Source: Beta vulgaris subsp. vulgaris (taxonomy: Eukaryota; Streptophyta; Magnoliopsida; Caryophyllales; Amaranthaceae). Taken from it: DNA of 64,000 nucleotides. A program made the translations under genes and the position numbers. The notes beneath the pieces were generated by a model, which was given only the letters and a program-made list of their open reading frames with translations, was not told where the DNA came from and ran no database searches. The stretch is from assembly GCF_026745355.1 (NCBI RefSeq), contig NC_079207.1, positions 12,956,338 through 13,020,337 of the forward strand, written 5' to 3'. Positions 35,386 to 47,071 of this stretch are shown piece after piece. Position 1 is the first letter of the stretch. Each line of letters starts with the position of its first letter.

Positions 35386-35596
35386 CTTTTTTAATTAGGA
35401 AATTAAAGATAATTGATCCAATGACCAATCATGGCTAGGCTACTACCTTACAGGGTACACCAGTTCAAAGGCTGGATATAAGGCTAAACGGCCCAAAAGA
35501 AAATGTCCCAACATATTGTTGGGATGAGAATTTGAACCCTGTGTAATGCCCTAGAATTCGAGCTATTACTCCAATGAGCTACCACCTCTCTCTCAA
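35386..35596 (-). mobile_element. tRNA-derived SINE with 12-bp target duplication
   Basis: Minus strand: A box GGTAGCTCATTGG, B box GGGTTCAAATTC. Its 3' T-run is CCTTTTTT on the plus strand. Exact duplication GAAAATTACAAC at 35374-35385 and 35597-35608. 211 bp, same length class as the SINE at 6457-6665. Confidence 0.85.
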
Positions 35597-35825
35597 GAAA
35601 ATTACAACTTAATATAACAAATATATATGACTTAATATATGTAACTGTTCTTTAGAAAAATGTCACTTGATGTACTTCCTCTGTAACAAAATATGCATGT
35701 CACACTTTGAAAATTACACTATTCACCTACTACATTTGACCATGTATTTTTTGATTATTTTAGATAAATTCAACTATTATTATATGGCATGTTGTTGGAT
35801 TCGTCTAAATGTATACTTTATAATA

Positions 35826-36998
35826 GGATTTTTTTAACTCGAATAATACAAACTTTGGGCCGTTCTCTCGCAATAATAATACAAACTTTTGATTATTTTT
35901 TAATAATACAAACTTTAGGCCAAAATTCCTCCAGTAAGTCAAGTTGACCTTTAACCTGTAAAACAGGTAGATTCTTTTTTAAACTCTAAAATCTCTTCCT
36001 CCTTCCCCTAGCCAACCAACTGAAAATGTGAAACCCCACTCCCACCCCCTCCCCCCACCTCCACGGCTCCACCCCCACGGATGAAACCACCATCACCACC
36101 CCCTTCACCACCACGAAACCGCCTCAAACTCACCACCCACGAAACCGCCTCAAACTCACCACCCACGAAACCGCCTCAAACGCCCCCACCACGAACGCCT
36201 TAAACTCACCACCACGAAACCACTTCCCCAGACGACGTAACTGTGCGAAATCGCCGACAACGACGACGTATCCTCCTCCAATTCGCCGATAATATCAAAA
36301 TGACCGCCATTTTCGAAGATCGTACTGATTTCGCACGGTGATGGTGAGTTAGGGTTTGATTCCTTCCGCTTCGATTTGCGTCTGCGACGATTCGACTTGT
36401 TGTTGTGCGGGAGAGGATCTGAGTTCGAGCGATCGAGAATGGCGTCGGAGTTGACTGGAGATGTTGAAGATATCATGAAGGTGATGGTCGTCGGAGGGGT
36501 GCGGTGTGGTTTCGCGGTGGGGGAGGGGCCAGAAATGGGGGTTGGTTGTCGAAGAGGTGCGGTGTGGTTTAGGGTGGGGGAGGGGCCACAAGTGGTCGTC
36601 GGAGGGGTGCGATGTGGTTTCGGGGTGGGGGAGGAGCCAGAGTGGGGGTTGGTCGTCGGAGGGATGCGGTGTGCAGGCAGGGAGGGGCTGGGGACAGGGC
36701 CTGGGTTGGGGGTGGGTGTGGGTGGGGGTGGGGTGGGGTGGGATGGAGTAGTGAGAAAGAGAATGAAGGGGGGAGTAGGAGAAGAAAGAAAAAAAAAAGA
36801 AAATTTTTGTTTTTTTTCCTAAATTTAAAAAATCAGCCAATCAAATAAAGACACTTGTCCTAGAGGTGCCACGTTAGCTTGGTTACCTCCTACAACAAGT
36901 TACCAACCGGTATTAACATACTGGAGGAATTTTGGCCTAAAGTTTGTATTATTGCGAGAGAACGGTCCAAAGTTTGTATTATTACAGTTAAAAAATCC
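35826..36998. mobile_element. Mutator-like element with long inverted ends and captured coding-like DNA (Pack-MULE candidate)
   Basis: 1173 bp. The ends are long inverted repeats: GGATTTTTTTAACTCG...ATAATACAAACTTT and its complement, further in GGCCAAAATTCCTCCAGTA / TACTGGAGGAATTTTGGCC. The 10-bp duplication CTTTATAATA / CTTTACAATA has one mismatch. The interior (36000-36800) is GC-rich, unlike its surroundings, and holds the minus-strand frame at 36156-36476. Confidence 0.75.
36156..36476 (-). pseudogene. Coding-like fragment inside the Mutator-like element, unknown
   Basis: A 106-codon frame with normal-looking composition in its first 80 residues: S/N/D-rich start, a basic cluster (N-R-R-R-R-K-S-K-R-K), then C-E-I-S-T-I-F-E-N-G-G-H-F-D and G-E-L-E-E-D-T. 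The following G-rich/R-rich part looks like repeat sequence. The family is not recognised. The position inside a Mutator-like element suggests a captured exon fragment. It could also be chance in GC-rich DNA. Confidence 0.35.
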
Positions 36999-37116
36999 CT
37001 TTACAATATTAGCTTCTTGTAATTTTTATTAATAAGAATTAAAGTTATTAATGGTCAAAGTACTGCATCGACAAGCGTAAAAGTTAAAGTGTAACATCTA
37101 TTTTGTCACTAGGATG

Positions 37117-37689
37117 TACTAATGGTTGTTTGATATACATGGAAAATCAACATTCCCATGAAATTGCAATTCATAAGTAATAAATTAATTAATCAAATCT
37201 ATAGGAAATTTGTTAAATTATTTGGTTGACAATGGGGATTAAATTCCCATGAGAATTTCTACTCACCTAGAAGAACGAGTAAGTAATTTTTTCCATTTTG
37301 TGGGAACTCAAAATTCCAAGAAAATTTCGAATTCCTTCGCCTTGCTATTTTATTGTCAATTATACAACTCACCAAATTTTAAATTTCCAAAAATCTCTAT
37401 TTTTTATGTTTTCTCGTATCAACCAAACCACAAAATTTATATATCTCGGTGACGAATAGGCACCCCTACTCTTTTTACAGAGGGGATAACTCGATGATAC
37501 TCGATCCTTGAACTTGAGTGTTTGAGAGTTGAGACTTTGAGAATGAGCTCAAAACACGTTGGCTAACATTACAACACATTATACTGTTATACATTCATAT
37601 CCGTTAGTTAGCTGTTACTGGTGTGAAGTACTATCAACCCCACAATTACTCTTCAATTACAGCGATCCTTGTACGCCTGTGAACAGCCA
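37117..37689. other. Upstream region of the hydrolase gene
   Basis: AT-rich; includes the presumed promoter and 5' UTR of the plus-strand hydrolase starting at 37690. No unambiguous TATA box could be singled out. Confidence 0.4.
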
Positions 37690-40600
37690 ATGTTAACGTT
37701 ATCACCTAGCTACGCTTCTCCATTACCTTTGAAACTCTCGAAAAAGTCTAAATTTAGGACCCATTTTCATGTTTGCGCAAATGGGTTTCCTTCATTTCTA
37801 CCCAAAGAAATCGACAACATCAAAGATAAATTTGCCAGGAATTTGGCTCAAAGAATTCAGAGGTTGCCCGTTCAGGTGCTTCTACTTAACCCATGTTTCT
37901 TTGCTTTCTTTTGGGTTGCTTTTAATTGCATTTTGCAGATGGTTATTGTTTTGAAGTTTCACTAATATGCTGTTTTCATGAATAATTATGATTTATGAGC
38001 ATGAGTTTTAACCATAATATGATGGTATGAAGTATATATTCAAGGTTTGTGATTGATTTGTTTAGTTGTGTGGAGATGGTTAGGCATGAAAAGGAGTAAT
38101 AAGGCGTAGCTTGTGACTTGAAGAATCATAGGAGAGGAGGAATAAACAAGAGTTATACTGTTATTGCAATGGCTGCGTGCCGGTGTGTACTTGTGCACGC
38201 CTGTCTGAACATTTTTGCCTAGACTGCAAGCCGTGTTGGTCTGCCTGTATAGTTTTTTTAAGCATCAATTCGGATATTAGAGAGTTTCTAGAACTTCTTG
38301 AATAAGAATGCGAGTGTTGATTGAATGTAACATATAGAGAGATTTTGAGAGTTTTGTATCATCATCTCATTGACGGTCATAGTCCTAGCGCATACGTCAA
38401 TCTTACTGTCTCTTGTATTGTTATTTCTGGTCTGTTTTGAGTACTTGCACATTATTGTTCTTATTTGATCGTGCAATGTTAGAGCGTCAAGTTTTGACAA
38501 TTGCTATCAAAGCTAGGCTGAATTGCTAGCTAGATTGCATTTACAAACATAAGGGAAGACAGGATGGTGAGGGCAGATCGTTTTGATGTTAAAGATTTTG
38601 ATTTTTGGAAGATGTAGTTTGAGAATTGTCTGTATCAAATGGTGAAGATTTTAGTTCTTAGATTTTACCTCTTGATTGAATCATTGAAAGAGAGCCTCGA
38701 GATCAAGGAAGAAGAGTAGGAAGCTCTGGATAGACAAGCCATCTGTATTGTCCAGGTGACATTGGCAAAAAAGTTTAGTTATTGATATCAGGCACGAGAA
38801 AACAACAATGGACTTGGTTTCAATCCTATCAAACATATACAAGAAACCTTTTGTTGCGTACACTGTACAGGATATCAATTTGTTTGATGTTGAGATGTCT
38901 GATGGTAATCTGCTGAAAATATTACTGAACATAACATGATTATTAGGCAATTGACTTCTGTTCAGATGAAATTCAATGATTGTGTGAGTCTAGATTTTGT
39001 TGTCATCTCCGCAGAAAGCATGGGATTGTTTGTTGCTGTTATTAGTAATTAGGCATAGAAGGGGAAACTAAACTTTGATGATGTTAGGAATTTGATATTG
39101 ATTGAAAACATGGGATAGTTCTGTACTCAGTGTAAGGAATTTGATAAATCATTTGGAGTCCTTACAATTGCAAGGTAGGAGAAGAAAGCAACAATGAAGA
39201 TTAACCAAGATCCTGAGACATCAAGAAACAAAGTTAATATTAGAACGGGTGGATGAGTCGAGATTGAGTGTTGAGATTGTAAAGAGAAGGGCCATTAATG
39301 TCAGCATTCTAAGAAGAAGAACATAGATAAGGATAGTGATTCTTGGGGGACTTATGCTTCGCAATATGTTTGTGATGATTCTTCTAGCACAGTCGTGAGT
39401 CTTGAATGCTTGTTCTTGTTTCATCATTGTATTAACTTGATAAGGCTGATGACAAAGAAGTGTTTGAGGGTTGTTTCATGAAAGTAGTCAAAAATTTTGT
39501 GGTTTTGGCTTGTGAAGTAAGAAGGGATGCGCTGTGTACGACTAACACATTGAAGGTAGAGGTGAAAGAAACAAGAGGTAGTGAACTAGTTATTAACAAT
39601 GGATAATGTTTGGTCTCGACTCTATACTATGTGGCTTAGGAAGAAATTGTGGTGGTGAAATCGGTGTCTCTAAGGCGAGTATGGACTGAAAGTAAACAAA
39701 GTGAAGGAAGCACACGAGGGTTTTGTGGGAAAATTTTGAGCCTGGTAGTGCAGAGTTAAGGTAATTCTGGTTTTAGCACAGTGTCAACGTCCCTTTATGT
39801 GTGTGTTAATAGGAATAGTGATGCAGTAGGTGGGTCGGTGAGTATAATGGTGGTGATATGTATTAGTTACCGTGGTTATAATAAAGGCCAACTTGCCCCT
39901 TTTTTTCTAGACTAGATTTTAGTCCAAGTTCCGCTGATATTACATGAGCTTAACATCCTGGTCAAGTGTCTGTATGACTAGAATGAAACTTCCTTGTGTC
40001 TCCAATATGGAACAAAATCAAGATCACAATGATAGAGGAAGAGTCCAAATTGTGGCCTTTACTAGGGTTATGACAATAGTTACATCCACCATGAGTGTAT
40101 CTACAAGCTGAAAACTTTAAATGTATTTTCCTGCTCATGATTTAGTATGGAATGAGAAATTTCATAGTTTAGTACCTGATACTTTTTCTGTTTAGTTATC
40201 TCATAGCACTTTATTTACTTGTGAAAGGAAGGGTAAATGTAAGGTCATTGAAAGCCCTATACCTGGCTTTCAGAACAGGTACACAATTTTATTTCATCAA
40301 CTGATCTTGACCATTCTTAGTTAAGTAGTCTGACGTTGAAATTTAAATAGAAAGGCTCTCTTATGTTAAGGTAGGAGGGATTTTTGCTATTGGTTGGTCA
40401 TTGTTGTAATTGCCTTGAAAGTTCTACTGTTATATATTCTATCTCTGTTAAGATCCTTAGATTGAATATTGTCTTTGATAGTTTCATCAGCTCACCAGAT
40501 GACAGGATCACTTACGTATCCCAAAGTGACGTGCATCAAGTAGTTTTTATAAGACTAACTTATGCCATGTTGTTTCAGCTGACATCCTCAGGGACGTCTA

Positions 40601-43555
40601 TCATGAGTAGTTGTGTAAGACCAATGGTGCAAGGAAATACTGATCCAATTGTTCTTCTGCATGGATTTGATAGGTAATCATAATTAACATATTGTTGGTG
40701 TGGAAGCAAATGTTCGTAGCTTTTCCAAAGTTCATTGCATTCATTTATTCAGTTCTTGTTTAGAATGGAGATACACATACCCATTACTTGAGGAGGCTGG
40801 CTTGGAGAGCTGGGCCATTGACATTCTTGGTTGGGGATTTTCTGATTTAGGTGTGCTATTGTTTTGGTCTTTCTTGTTCCTTTTCTACATTTTTCGCCCT
40901 GTTTCTCCTTTGACTATATTTCCTTTCTTTTTTTCAACTGTACTTTTGTGTATCAGAAGGGCTTCAACAGTGTGATGCGGCATCCAAGCGCAATCATTTG
41001 TACCAGGTAGGACCCTCTTTATCCTATAATTGTTGTTAAGAATTGAACAATGTTGCCAACTGTCTCAATTATTTTAGTCACTCAGCTTCAAAGAACTATA
41101 CCATACACTATTTTAGGTATAATCAACAGAATAATTGGTTTCCGCATGATTTTCCTCCCATTTAGGGGCCACTTTCAAGCTGTCATGATGTACCATCCAA
41201 TCTAAGGTCTTCTTGTCACTTGCCTGTCACAGTTCTGGAAATCTTACATCAAAAGGCCGATGATACTTGTTGGACCAAGTCTTGGAGCTGTTGTTGCAAT
41301 TGACCTTGCAGTTAATCATCCAGAAGCAGTAAGTAGTTCTATGCTTATACAGATATACGCCTTCATTGCTTAGAGCCAATTTGCTTATAAAGCATAGACA
41401 TATAAGTGGCTACAATTAGAAAGATGAACAAGCTTCATTCAATTTTTTTCTTCCGATATATCAGGTCAGCAAATTGATTTTGATTGATGCAAGTGTATAT
41501 TCAGAAGGTACAGGGGAGATGGCCAAACTGCCTCGTCTATTTGCTTATGCTGGTGTGAGTGCTAGTCCTGACTCCTGAGATATACCCCCCTCTTCATATT
41601 ATATAACTTATCCTTTTATCCCCCCACCCTACCCTCGTCTATTTGCTTATGCTGGTTTGAGTGATAGTCTAATATATTTTGCTTGATTAGGTTGCTTTGT
41701 TGAAAAGTGTGCCCCTACGACTATACGTGAATCTTATAGCCTTCAATGATGTATCCTTCAATACAAGCTTGGACTGGATGAAAGTAAGAATCCTCTTTCA
41801 CACAGTTTGAAATCTTTAGATTGAAGTAATGACCCTGGATTAGAAGTAAGTTTTGTATAATTATGTGGACCTACAGATTGGTCGATTGCATTGTCTATAT
41901 CCTTGGTGGGAGGATGCAGCTGTTAATTTCATGACAAGTGGAGGTTACAATGTTGTTCCCCTAATAAACCAGGTAAATGGAAATTGCTTTTGGATCGCAG
42001 GTATCTGAGAACTTCTCTGGGTTAGTTGAGTTCCATTGTTCAATGCTCTTTGGAAAGTTGTTTGGGATTTCTATTTGCCTCTTGTTACATTTCTATTTGG
42101 ACTTGCTAACTTTGAATTTGACACAAGTAATAGCCAACATACGACTGTAAAGAGTGTATTTTCTGTAGGATAAACATTGTCATCATCAAGGTGTCTTAGT
42201 CTCTAGAACATGAGTAATCAAACAATAATTTTGGAGGAATCGTTCCCATGAAGTTAAGAGGTGTTTTGAAACTGGTGGGATGTAATTATGTAGTGGAGTA
42301 AATTTTAAGCTTACATCTAAGATTGCTCTTCTACATGATATATCTGAAATTAGAAGTGAACTAAAACTTTGAATTAATTCATTTTAGACAGGATTGATAA
42401 TTTTCTGATGTAATCTTGCGTCATATATGTTGCGTAGTAATCATGCTAGTTACGTTAATCATCAGTTAGTAAGGAACCAACCTCTTCATTTTTCCTCGTT
42501 TAACTTTGCTTGTGAGAAACCAAACAAAGACAAACTAATTTTACATTCATGTTTTCGGTTGGAAGATGATTTCATGCCTCATGGAATTGTGGAAAAGCAA
42601 TTTCTATTCCAAGTTTCCAACCAAACGAAGTCTTACTGTTATTTTATATTATCAACGAAATATGAGCTTGAAACTTATCTCCCTAAGATATTATCTCTGC
42701 TTACACACGCTTTGACAGGTAAAGCAACAAACACTAATTATATGGGGCGAGGATGACCAGATCATCAGCTACAAGCTCGCATTTGTAAGCATTTCTTGAA
42801 TCTTGATATCTGAAGTATTAGTTGCAGTAGAAGTCAGATTCGTCATAAGTGAGACTGTTCTTTTTTTGTTACAATATCAAGGATCAATCAAAGAAGACAT
42901 ATGACACTAATTCTTTTTCTCTTAGAACTTCAGAAGAGATAGTAGTATATTTATTATTGAATGAAATCTCTTCATTGAGAATTACAATCTGTAGCTCACA
43001 ACTTTTCTGAATGAATGTTTATTCATAATACATTCTGTATTTATACTAACAGAAAGTAGAGGGAGAGATACATTTAACAGAAAGTAGAGAGAGAGCTAAC
43101 AGAATTCTAACTAACTTGCTGAGCTGGACAAGTTTGTTATACCAAGAGTTGGAGCTGCATCAGGTAGCTTGGATTCTTGATGATCTGAGATGCTATATTT
43201 AACATTTTTATACTTGGAAATTGTCTTGAGATGATTTATATTTAGATTCTATTACATAAATTTCAAACAATATCCTCATTCAATTGATTCTTGTTCAACT
43301 ACTTGAACTTCTACTATGCCTTTGGCCTTCGGGTTTTATCGTCGCACCATAATATGAATTAAATTGTTGATTGTTTTATCTTAAGCTATGTAACCAAATT
43401 TGATTATAATACTGAAACTTTTCGTGAAAACTTTGCAGAAGTTGCACAGCGAGCTGCAGGGTGCAACTTTGCGTCAAATACCAGATTGTGGCCATATTCC
43501 ACATGTAGAAAAACCCACTTCTGTTGCTGACTTGATCATTAGATTTGTCCAATGA
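37690..43555 (+). CDS. Alpha/beta-hydrolase fold protein, probably plastid-targeted
   Basis: Ten exons: 37690-37875, 40579-40673, 40753-40850, 40957-41006, 41233-41328, 41465-41554, 41691-41783, 41877-41972, 42719-42784 and 43439-43555. They total 987 bp (328 aa) with consistent phases. The start is ATG 37690; the frame continues upstream only to a TTG. The first about 45 residues are Ser/Lys-rich without acidic residues until the K-E-I-D motif, like a chloroplast transit peptide. Oxyanion-hole motif L-L-H-G-F-D is at residues 88-93. The nucleophile elbow G-P-S-L-G has Ser159. The acid is in W-G-E-D-D (D280 or D281), and the base is His309 in C-G-H-I-P-H. Also conserved: S-C-L-E-W-R-Y-T-Y-P-L-L-E and L-G-W-G-F-S-D-L. 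The complete triad suggests an active hydrolase; the substrate is unknown. Intron 1 (2.7 kb) holds a dead copia gag. Confidence 0.92.
38560..39800 (+). pseudogene. Decayed Ty1-copia gag fragment in hydrolase intron 1
   Basis: Plus-strand translation with many stops and shifts still shows copia gag landmarks in order. These are an opening D-F-x-F-W-K-M-Q, L-D-R-Q-A near 38728, Q-L-T-S-V-Q-M-K-F-N-D near 38950 and a broken zinc-knuckle region near 39270-39310 (C...K-G-H). No LTRs were found around it, so it is an old truncated piece lying wholly within an intron. Described only; it is not functional. Confidence 0.65.
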
Positions 43556-43786
43556 AACTGTGCTCAAGCTTTTGTGTGTAGCTTTATTGCAAAGCTTTTG
43601 ATTTTCTCAAATTCTGAAGTAAATGTTCATATTTTTGAGTTGCACCTTTGATTAATTTTTTGGTAATTTCTGACCTTCCCCTCCTTTTGTTAAAAACTAC
43701 TTAATCAATTATTCCTGATAATTCCAACATATACATAAAGTTAAAGTGTCATCTTATGCTATGGTAACTTTAATAATATGTTAATG
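43556..43786. other. 3' flank of the hydrolase gene
   Basis: Presumed 3' UTR and intergenic sequence; no gene. Confidence 0.4.
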
Positions 43787-43895
43787 TGTAATACTATCTA
43801 ACTAGTTGGTAAAGTTTTACGGAGGTGATACCTAAGACCTGGATTGAATCTCGTCTATATCATTGTGCTTAGTCGCTCATTCACGCCAAAAAAAG
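43787..43895 (+). mobile_element. Short tRNA-derived SINE
   Basis: 109 bp: A box CTAACTAGTTGGTAAAG, B box TGGATTGAATC, 3' GTGCTTAGTCGCTCATTCAC and an A-run. Duplication TATGTTAATG / TATGTTAACG (43777-43786, 43896-43905). Confidence 0.75.
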
Positions 43896-43905
43896 TATGT
43901 TAACG

Positions 43906-44520
43906 GTCGAAAAGTAACCTTTATATACCAAGGTAAATATGGGATTTGGATTATATCATGTACTATTGGGAGGTGTCTAAGCTATGTTATTCCAAGGAGA
44001 CTTAATTGGTAACTTTGAATAACTTTAAGGATCAATTCTGCTGAAATTTGTGCAATTCTACATGCCTTTTCCATCACTTATGATCATATTCTTCGTCATC
44101 CCCATCATTATTTGAACCCAATTATGCAAACACCATTAAATGCTGTTAGAGATGGCCAACAGTGCGGACCAATTCAGCCCAATCCGCCTTTTTGGACATG
44201 TGGGCTGAGCCCACGAAAGCCCGATCCAGCCTAGCTCGAACCATGAAATTGGCTGGTGGGTCGTGGGTCAGATTCTTTGAGCCTAACCCACGAAAGCCCA
44301 CTACTATAACCGTCCAACTTGGTCCTCAAAATCGGCTCAACTCAGCCCATTAACCAGACAGGACCAGCCCAACTCAAGTAATTATCACTAATGTAAAAAA
44401 GCCCATCTGATGCGGTCAAAATCGGGCTTACTGATTCGGTTTTGGTTCACATCAGGTGGGCTTGCAGCAAATCTCATTTATTTATTGATCTGGTCCAAAA
44501 CTGGATCAACAAATTATTTA
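43906..44520. other. Intergenic, no gene recognised
   Basis: Contains repeated GCCCA/TGGGC words at 44160-44360 (CAGCCCAATCC, GGGCTGAGCCCACG) that look like part of an old inverted-repeat element. The open frame there has no recognisable product. Confidence 0.35.
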
Positions 44521-44595
44521 CTGATGCGGTTTTAAGGTAAAATCGGATCAATTAATCACATTTACTGATCCGATTTTACCTTAAAACCACATCAG
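44521..44595. repeat. Long near-perfect hairpin
   Basis: Arms of 30 bp (44521-44550 and 44566-44595) with one mismatch around a 15-nt loop: CTGATGCGGTTTTAAGG opens the left arm and CCTTAAAACCACATCAG closes the right arm. A similar GATGCGGTCAAAATCGGG word lies about 110 bp upstream. Confidence 0.9.
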
Positions 44596-45507
44596 CTTGT
44601 AAGAATTTATGTCCAAAAAAAAGGTGCAGGTCTGCAACCACTTTCATGTCTCACACAATCACGCTTACTTTAAAATAACAATATATATATATATATATAT
44701 AAAGTTTGTATAGAAAAAAACCTTTTATACATATATATACCATAACAATACATATATACCTGAAAAAATGCATACACAATTCCAGTTCAACAATGAAAAC
44801 AAACGAAAATTACAAGAAAACGAAAAAAAATGACAAAGGTTTGGAATTTCAGAACTAAAAATGAAAATGAACAAAAAATTACAAAAAAAAACACAAACTA
44901 GATCTAACTTAAAAACATAAATTACAGAAAAACTTGAACTAAATTTAACTAAAACATAAATTACAGAAAATGAACGAAAATTACAAAAAAAAAGATCTAA
45001 CTAAAAAACGTAAATTACAGTAAATGAAAGAAAAAATGAACTACGAACGAAAATTATAAAATAAAATCTAATTAGATATGGAACTACAAGAAGATTTGCA
45101 AAATTATAAAAACGAAGAGGAGAAGACGAAATTATAAAAACGAACTAGATTGATGAAGACGGCGAAGGATGAAGGATGAAGGCTCCGTCGAAATTCGCTG
45201 CATTCGGCGGCAGGGACCGATGAAGACGAGACATGGAAGACAGCAAAAATGACGGCGAGTTCAGATCTGGAACGTTGGTGGGGTTCTCTTCGATTGTCGT
45301 TACGGTTCGTGGTTGGTGCAGTTAGTCTTCAATGTCATTGTGGCTCGTGGTACGTGCGTTGCAAGTGTTTGTCGCTGAGTTGGGAGAAGGGAGGAGGGAG
45401 GCAGAAGGAGAGAGGAGGACAGAAGGTTAGAGAAGTGAGAGAAACGGCGTTGATTGGTGTTGATTCTGTTAACTTAAACGTCGTTGTACCTACACGTTTT
45501 TAAAAAT
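44596..45507. other. Intergenic, A-rich then GC-richer, no gene recognised
   Basis: 44640-45060 is A-rich with tandem-like AAATTACAGAAAA and ACTAAAACATAAATTACAG words. 45130-45480 is richer in G and holds an open frame (45249-45503) with no recognisable domain. TTGATTGGTGTTGATTCTG near 45448 recurs at about 45555. Confidence 0.4.
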
Positions 45508-45897
45508 TCAGGTACCCTTTAATTTTGCATAGAATATACCAAGCACCCTCAAGAATTGATTGGTGCTGATTCTGTTAACTTAAATGACCTGAAATCACTT
45601 GAACTCCAACCTAATTCGCCTATATATTAACCTACATTATGCCCAAAATATCCTTTATAATGATATAAATCCATTTTTTTCATGGGGTCAAAGTATTAAT
45701 AATGACCTAAATACCTTTTTGAAGAATTTGTCTGCTTTTAAAAGACTTTATTGGGCATAATATGAAATATTAGGGGAATTAGGATAGGGGTCAACTGATT
45801 TTCGATCATTTAATAATTAATATAATCAACACCAGCAAGTTATTGAAGGTGTTTGGTACATTATATGCAAACGTAAAGGGTACCCGATGAATTTTTG
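45508..45897. repeat. Foldback repeat with about 45-bp arms
   Basis: AATTCAGGTACCCTTTAATT...ATACCAAGCACCCTCAA at the left matches, inverted, TTGAAGGTGTTTGGTACATT...AAAGGGTACCCGATGAA at the right, with several mismatches. The core is AT-rich. MITE-like; no clear target duplication. Confidence 0.6.
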
Positions 45898-46174
45898 AAA
45901 CCGTAGGGGTATCTCATGAATTTCGTAAAACTTCAAGAGTTCTCGATGAAAATCCATTTTTTATAATTTTTTCATGAATGCAGTTTGTGTGTTCTTTGCA
46001 AGTACAATATTATTGCATTTATATTTTTCAAAAAGTGCATATTGAAAAAGAAAACAAGCATAAAAATTTGGGTGTTGGAAAAGGACGACTAGTTCCGTGT
46101 ATTCAATTTCAGTATTGACAAATATAATAATATGTGTTTGTGTTATATGTATTCTAAAGAGTATAAATATTAAA

Positions 46175-46345
46175 CTAGCTGTCTAACTCCAACCATTGGG
46201 CTCCCACTTCCCAATCTCATGGTCAGGAGTTCGATTCTCATCAACCCTATATTTGGAGTGTTTGTGTGGATTTATGCTTATTGGTATAAATCCCCAATTT
46301 CCAATTTATGCTTCTGGATATAAATCCTCACTTTCCCGTCTACCG
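46175..46345 (+). mobile_element. tRNA-derived SINE (probable)
   Basis: A-box-like CTAACTCCAACCATTGGGC, B box GGAGTTCGATTCTC about 45 bp on, then repeated TATAAATCC words and an A-run end (CCGAAAAAATAAAT). Target duplication is uncertain. Confidence 0.5.
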
Positions 46346-46971
46346 AAAAAATAAATAGAGTGAGTGATTGACAGTGACACTATCGACTCATCGACTCGTG
46401 TGGTACAACAATTCATTCATTTGGTCTTACCAAGCTTTTTCTTCACCCTCAAGTGATTTAGTAGGTCAAATTATCACTTGTGTCGCAAAACCCTGTGCAC
46501 CACTTCGGTGGAGTTGCAAGACTCTTGTGCCTTTGTATACATCTATCTCTAAATTCTTATACTTCATCCGTTTTATTTTAAATGAAACGTTTTCTTTTTC
46601 AGATAACTTAACACGTTTTCTTAATCATTAATATCTTTAGTTGTGCACATATTGATAATATGCATCGACACAAATCTAATAAGACCCCACTTGAATATGT
46701 TTTTCTTTATATAATGGTGATAAATCAGAGTCGAAATTAATCAATGAATAGTGTAAATTTCTTTTTGCGAATCCTCAGACCTCAAAGCCTTTTGTGGCGT
46801 TGATTCTTGTTTCTAGGCAGCTTTGCCTCAAAGTAACATTGACTTACATAATCTCACTAAAAAATGAGAAAAGAAAACTAAAAGATACTATATCAATAAA
46901 GATAATAAAAAAATACGTTAATACAAATCAGAAAAAGAAAAAGGTTTGGTGATCCCCCCATACATGATACG

Positions 46972-46981
46972 TATATAAATA
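46972..46981 (+). promoter_or_regulatory. TATA box of the NAC gene
   Basis: TATATAAATA, about 90 bp upstream of the ATG at 47072. This predicts transcription starting near 47005 and a leader of roughly 65 nt. Confidence 0.5.
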
Positions 46982-47071
46982 AACGTATACCCCAATAAGT
47001 TGGAGATCATAATAATTCTAATAGAATTTAACCACCACTTTATTTTCTTGATATTTGTTAGTATTCCGTCC

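Larger units (their letters stand above)
35675..37116. mobile_element. Stowaway MITE split by a Mutator-like element
   Basis: Left end CTTCCTCTGTAACAAAATAT after TA, right end (ATCTATTTTGTCACTAGGATG) before TA. Arms carry TGTCACACTTTG and its near-complement (AAAGTGTAACA). The element is interrupted at 35826-36998; without that it would be about 260 bp, the usual Stowaway size. Confidence 0.65.

Noticed and set aside
36376..36848. Gly/Trp/Val-rich plus-strand open frames
   Set aside because: Translation of a G-rich repeat tract on the strand opposite the coding-like fragment; no domain or splice context.
45249..45503. 84-codon frame, possible small protein
   Set aside because: No recognisable motif, atypical composition, and it overlaps repeated sequence; not supported as a gene.
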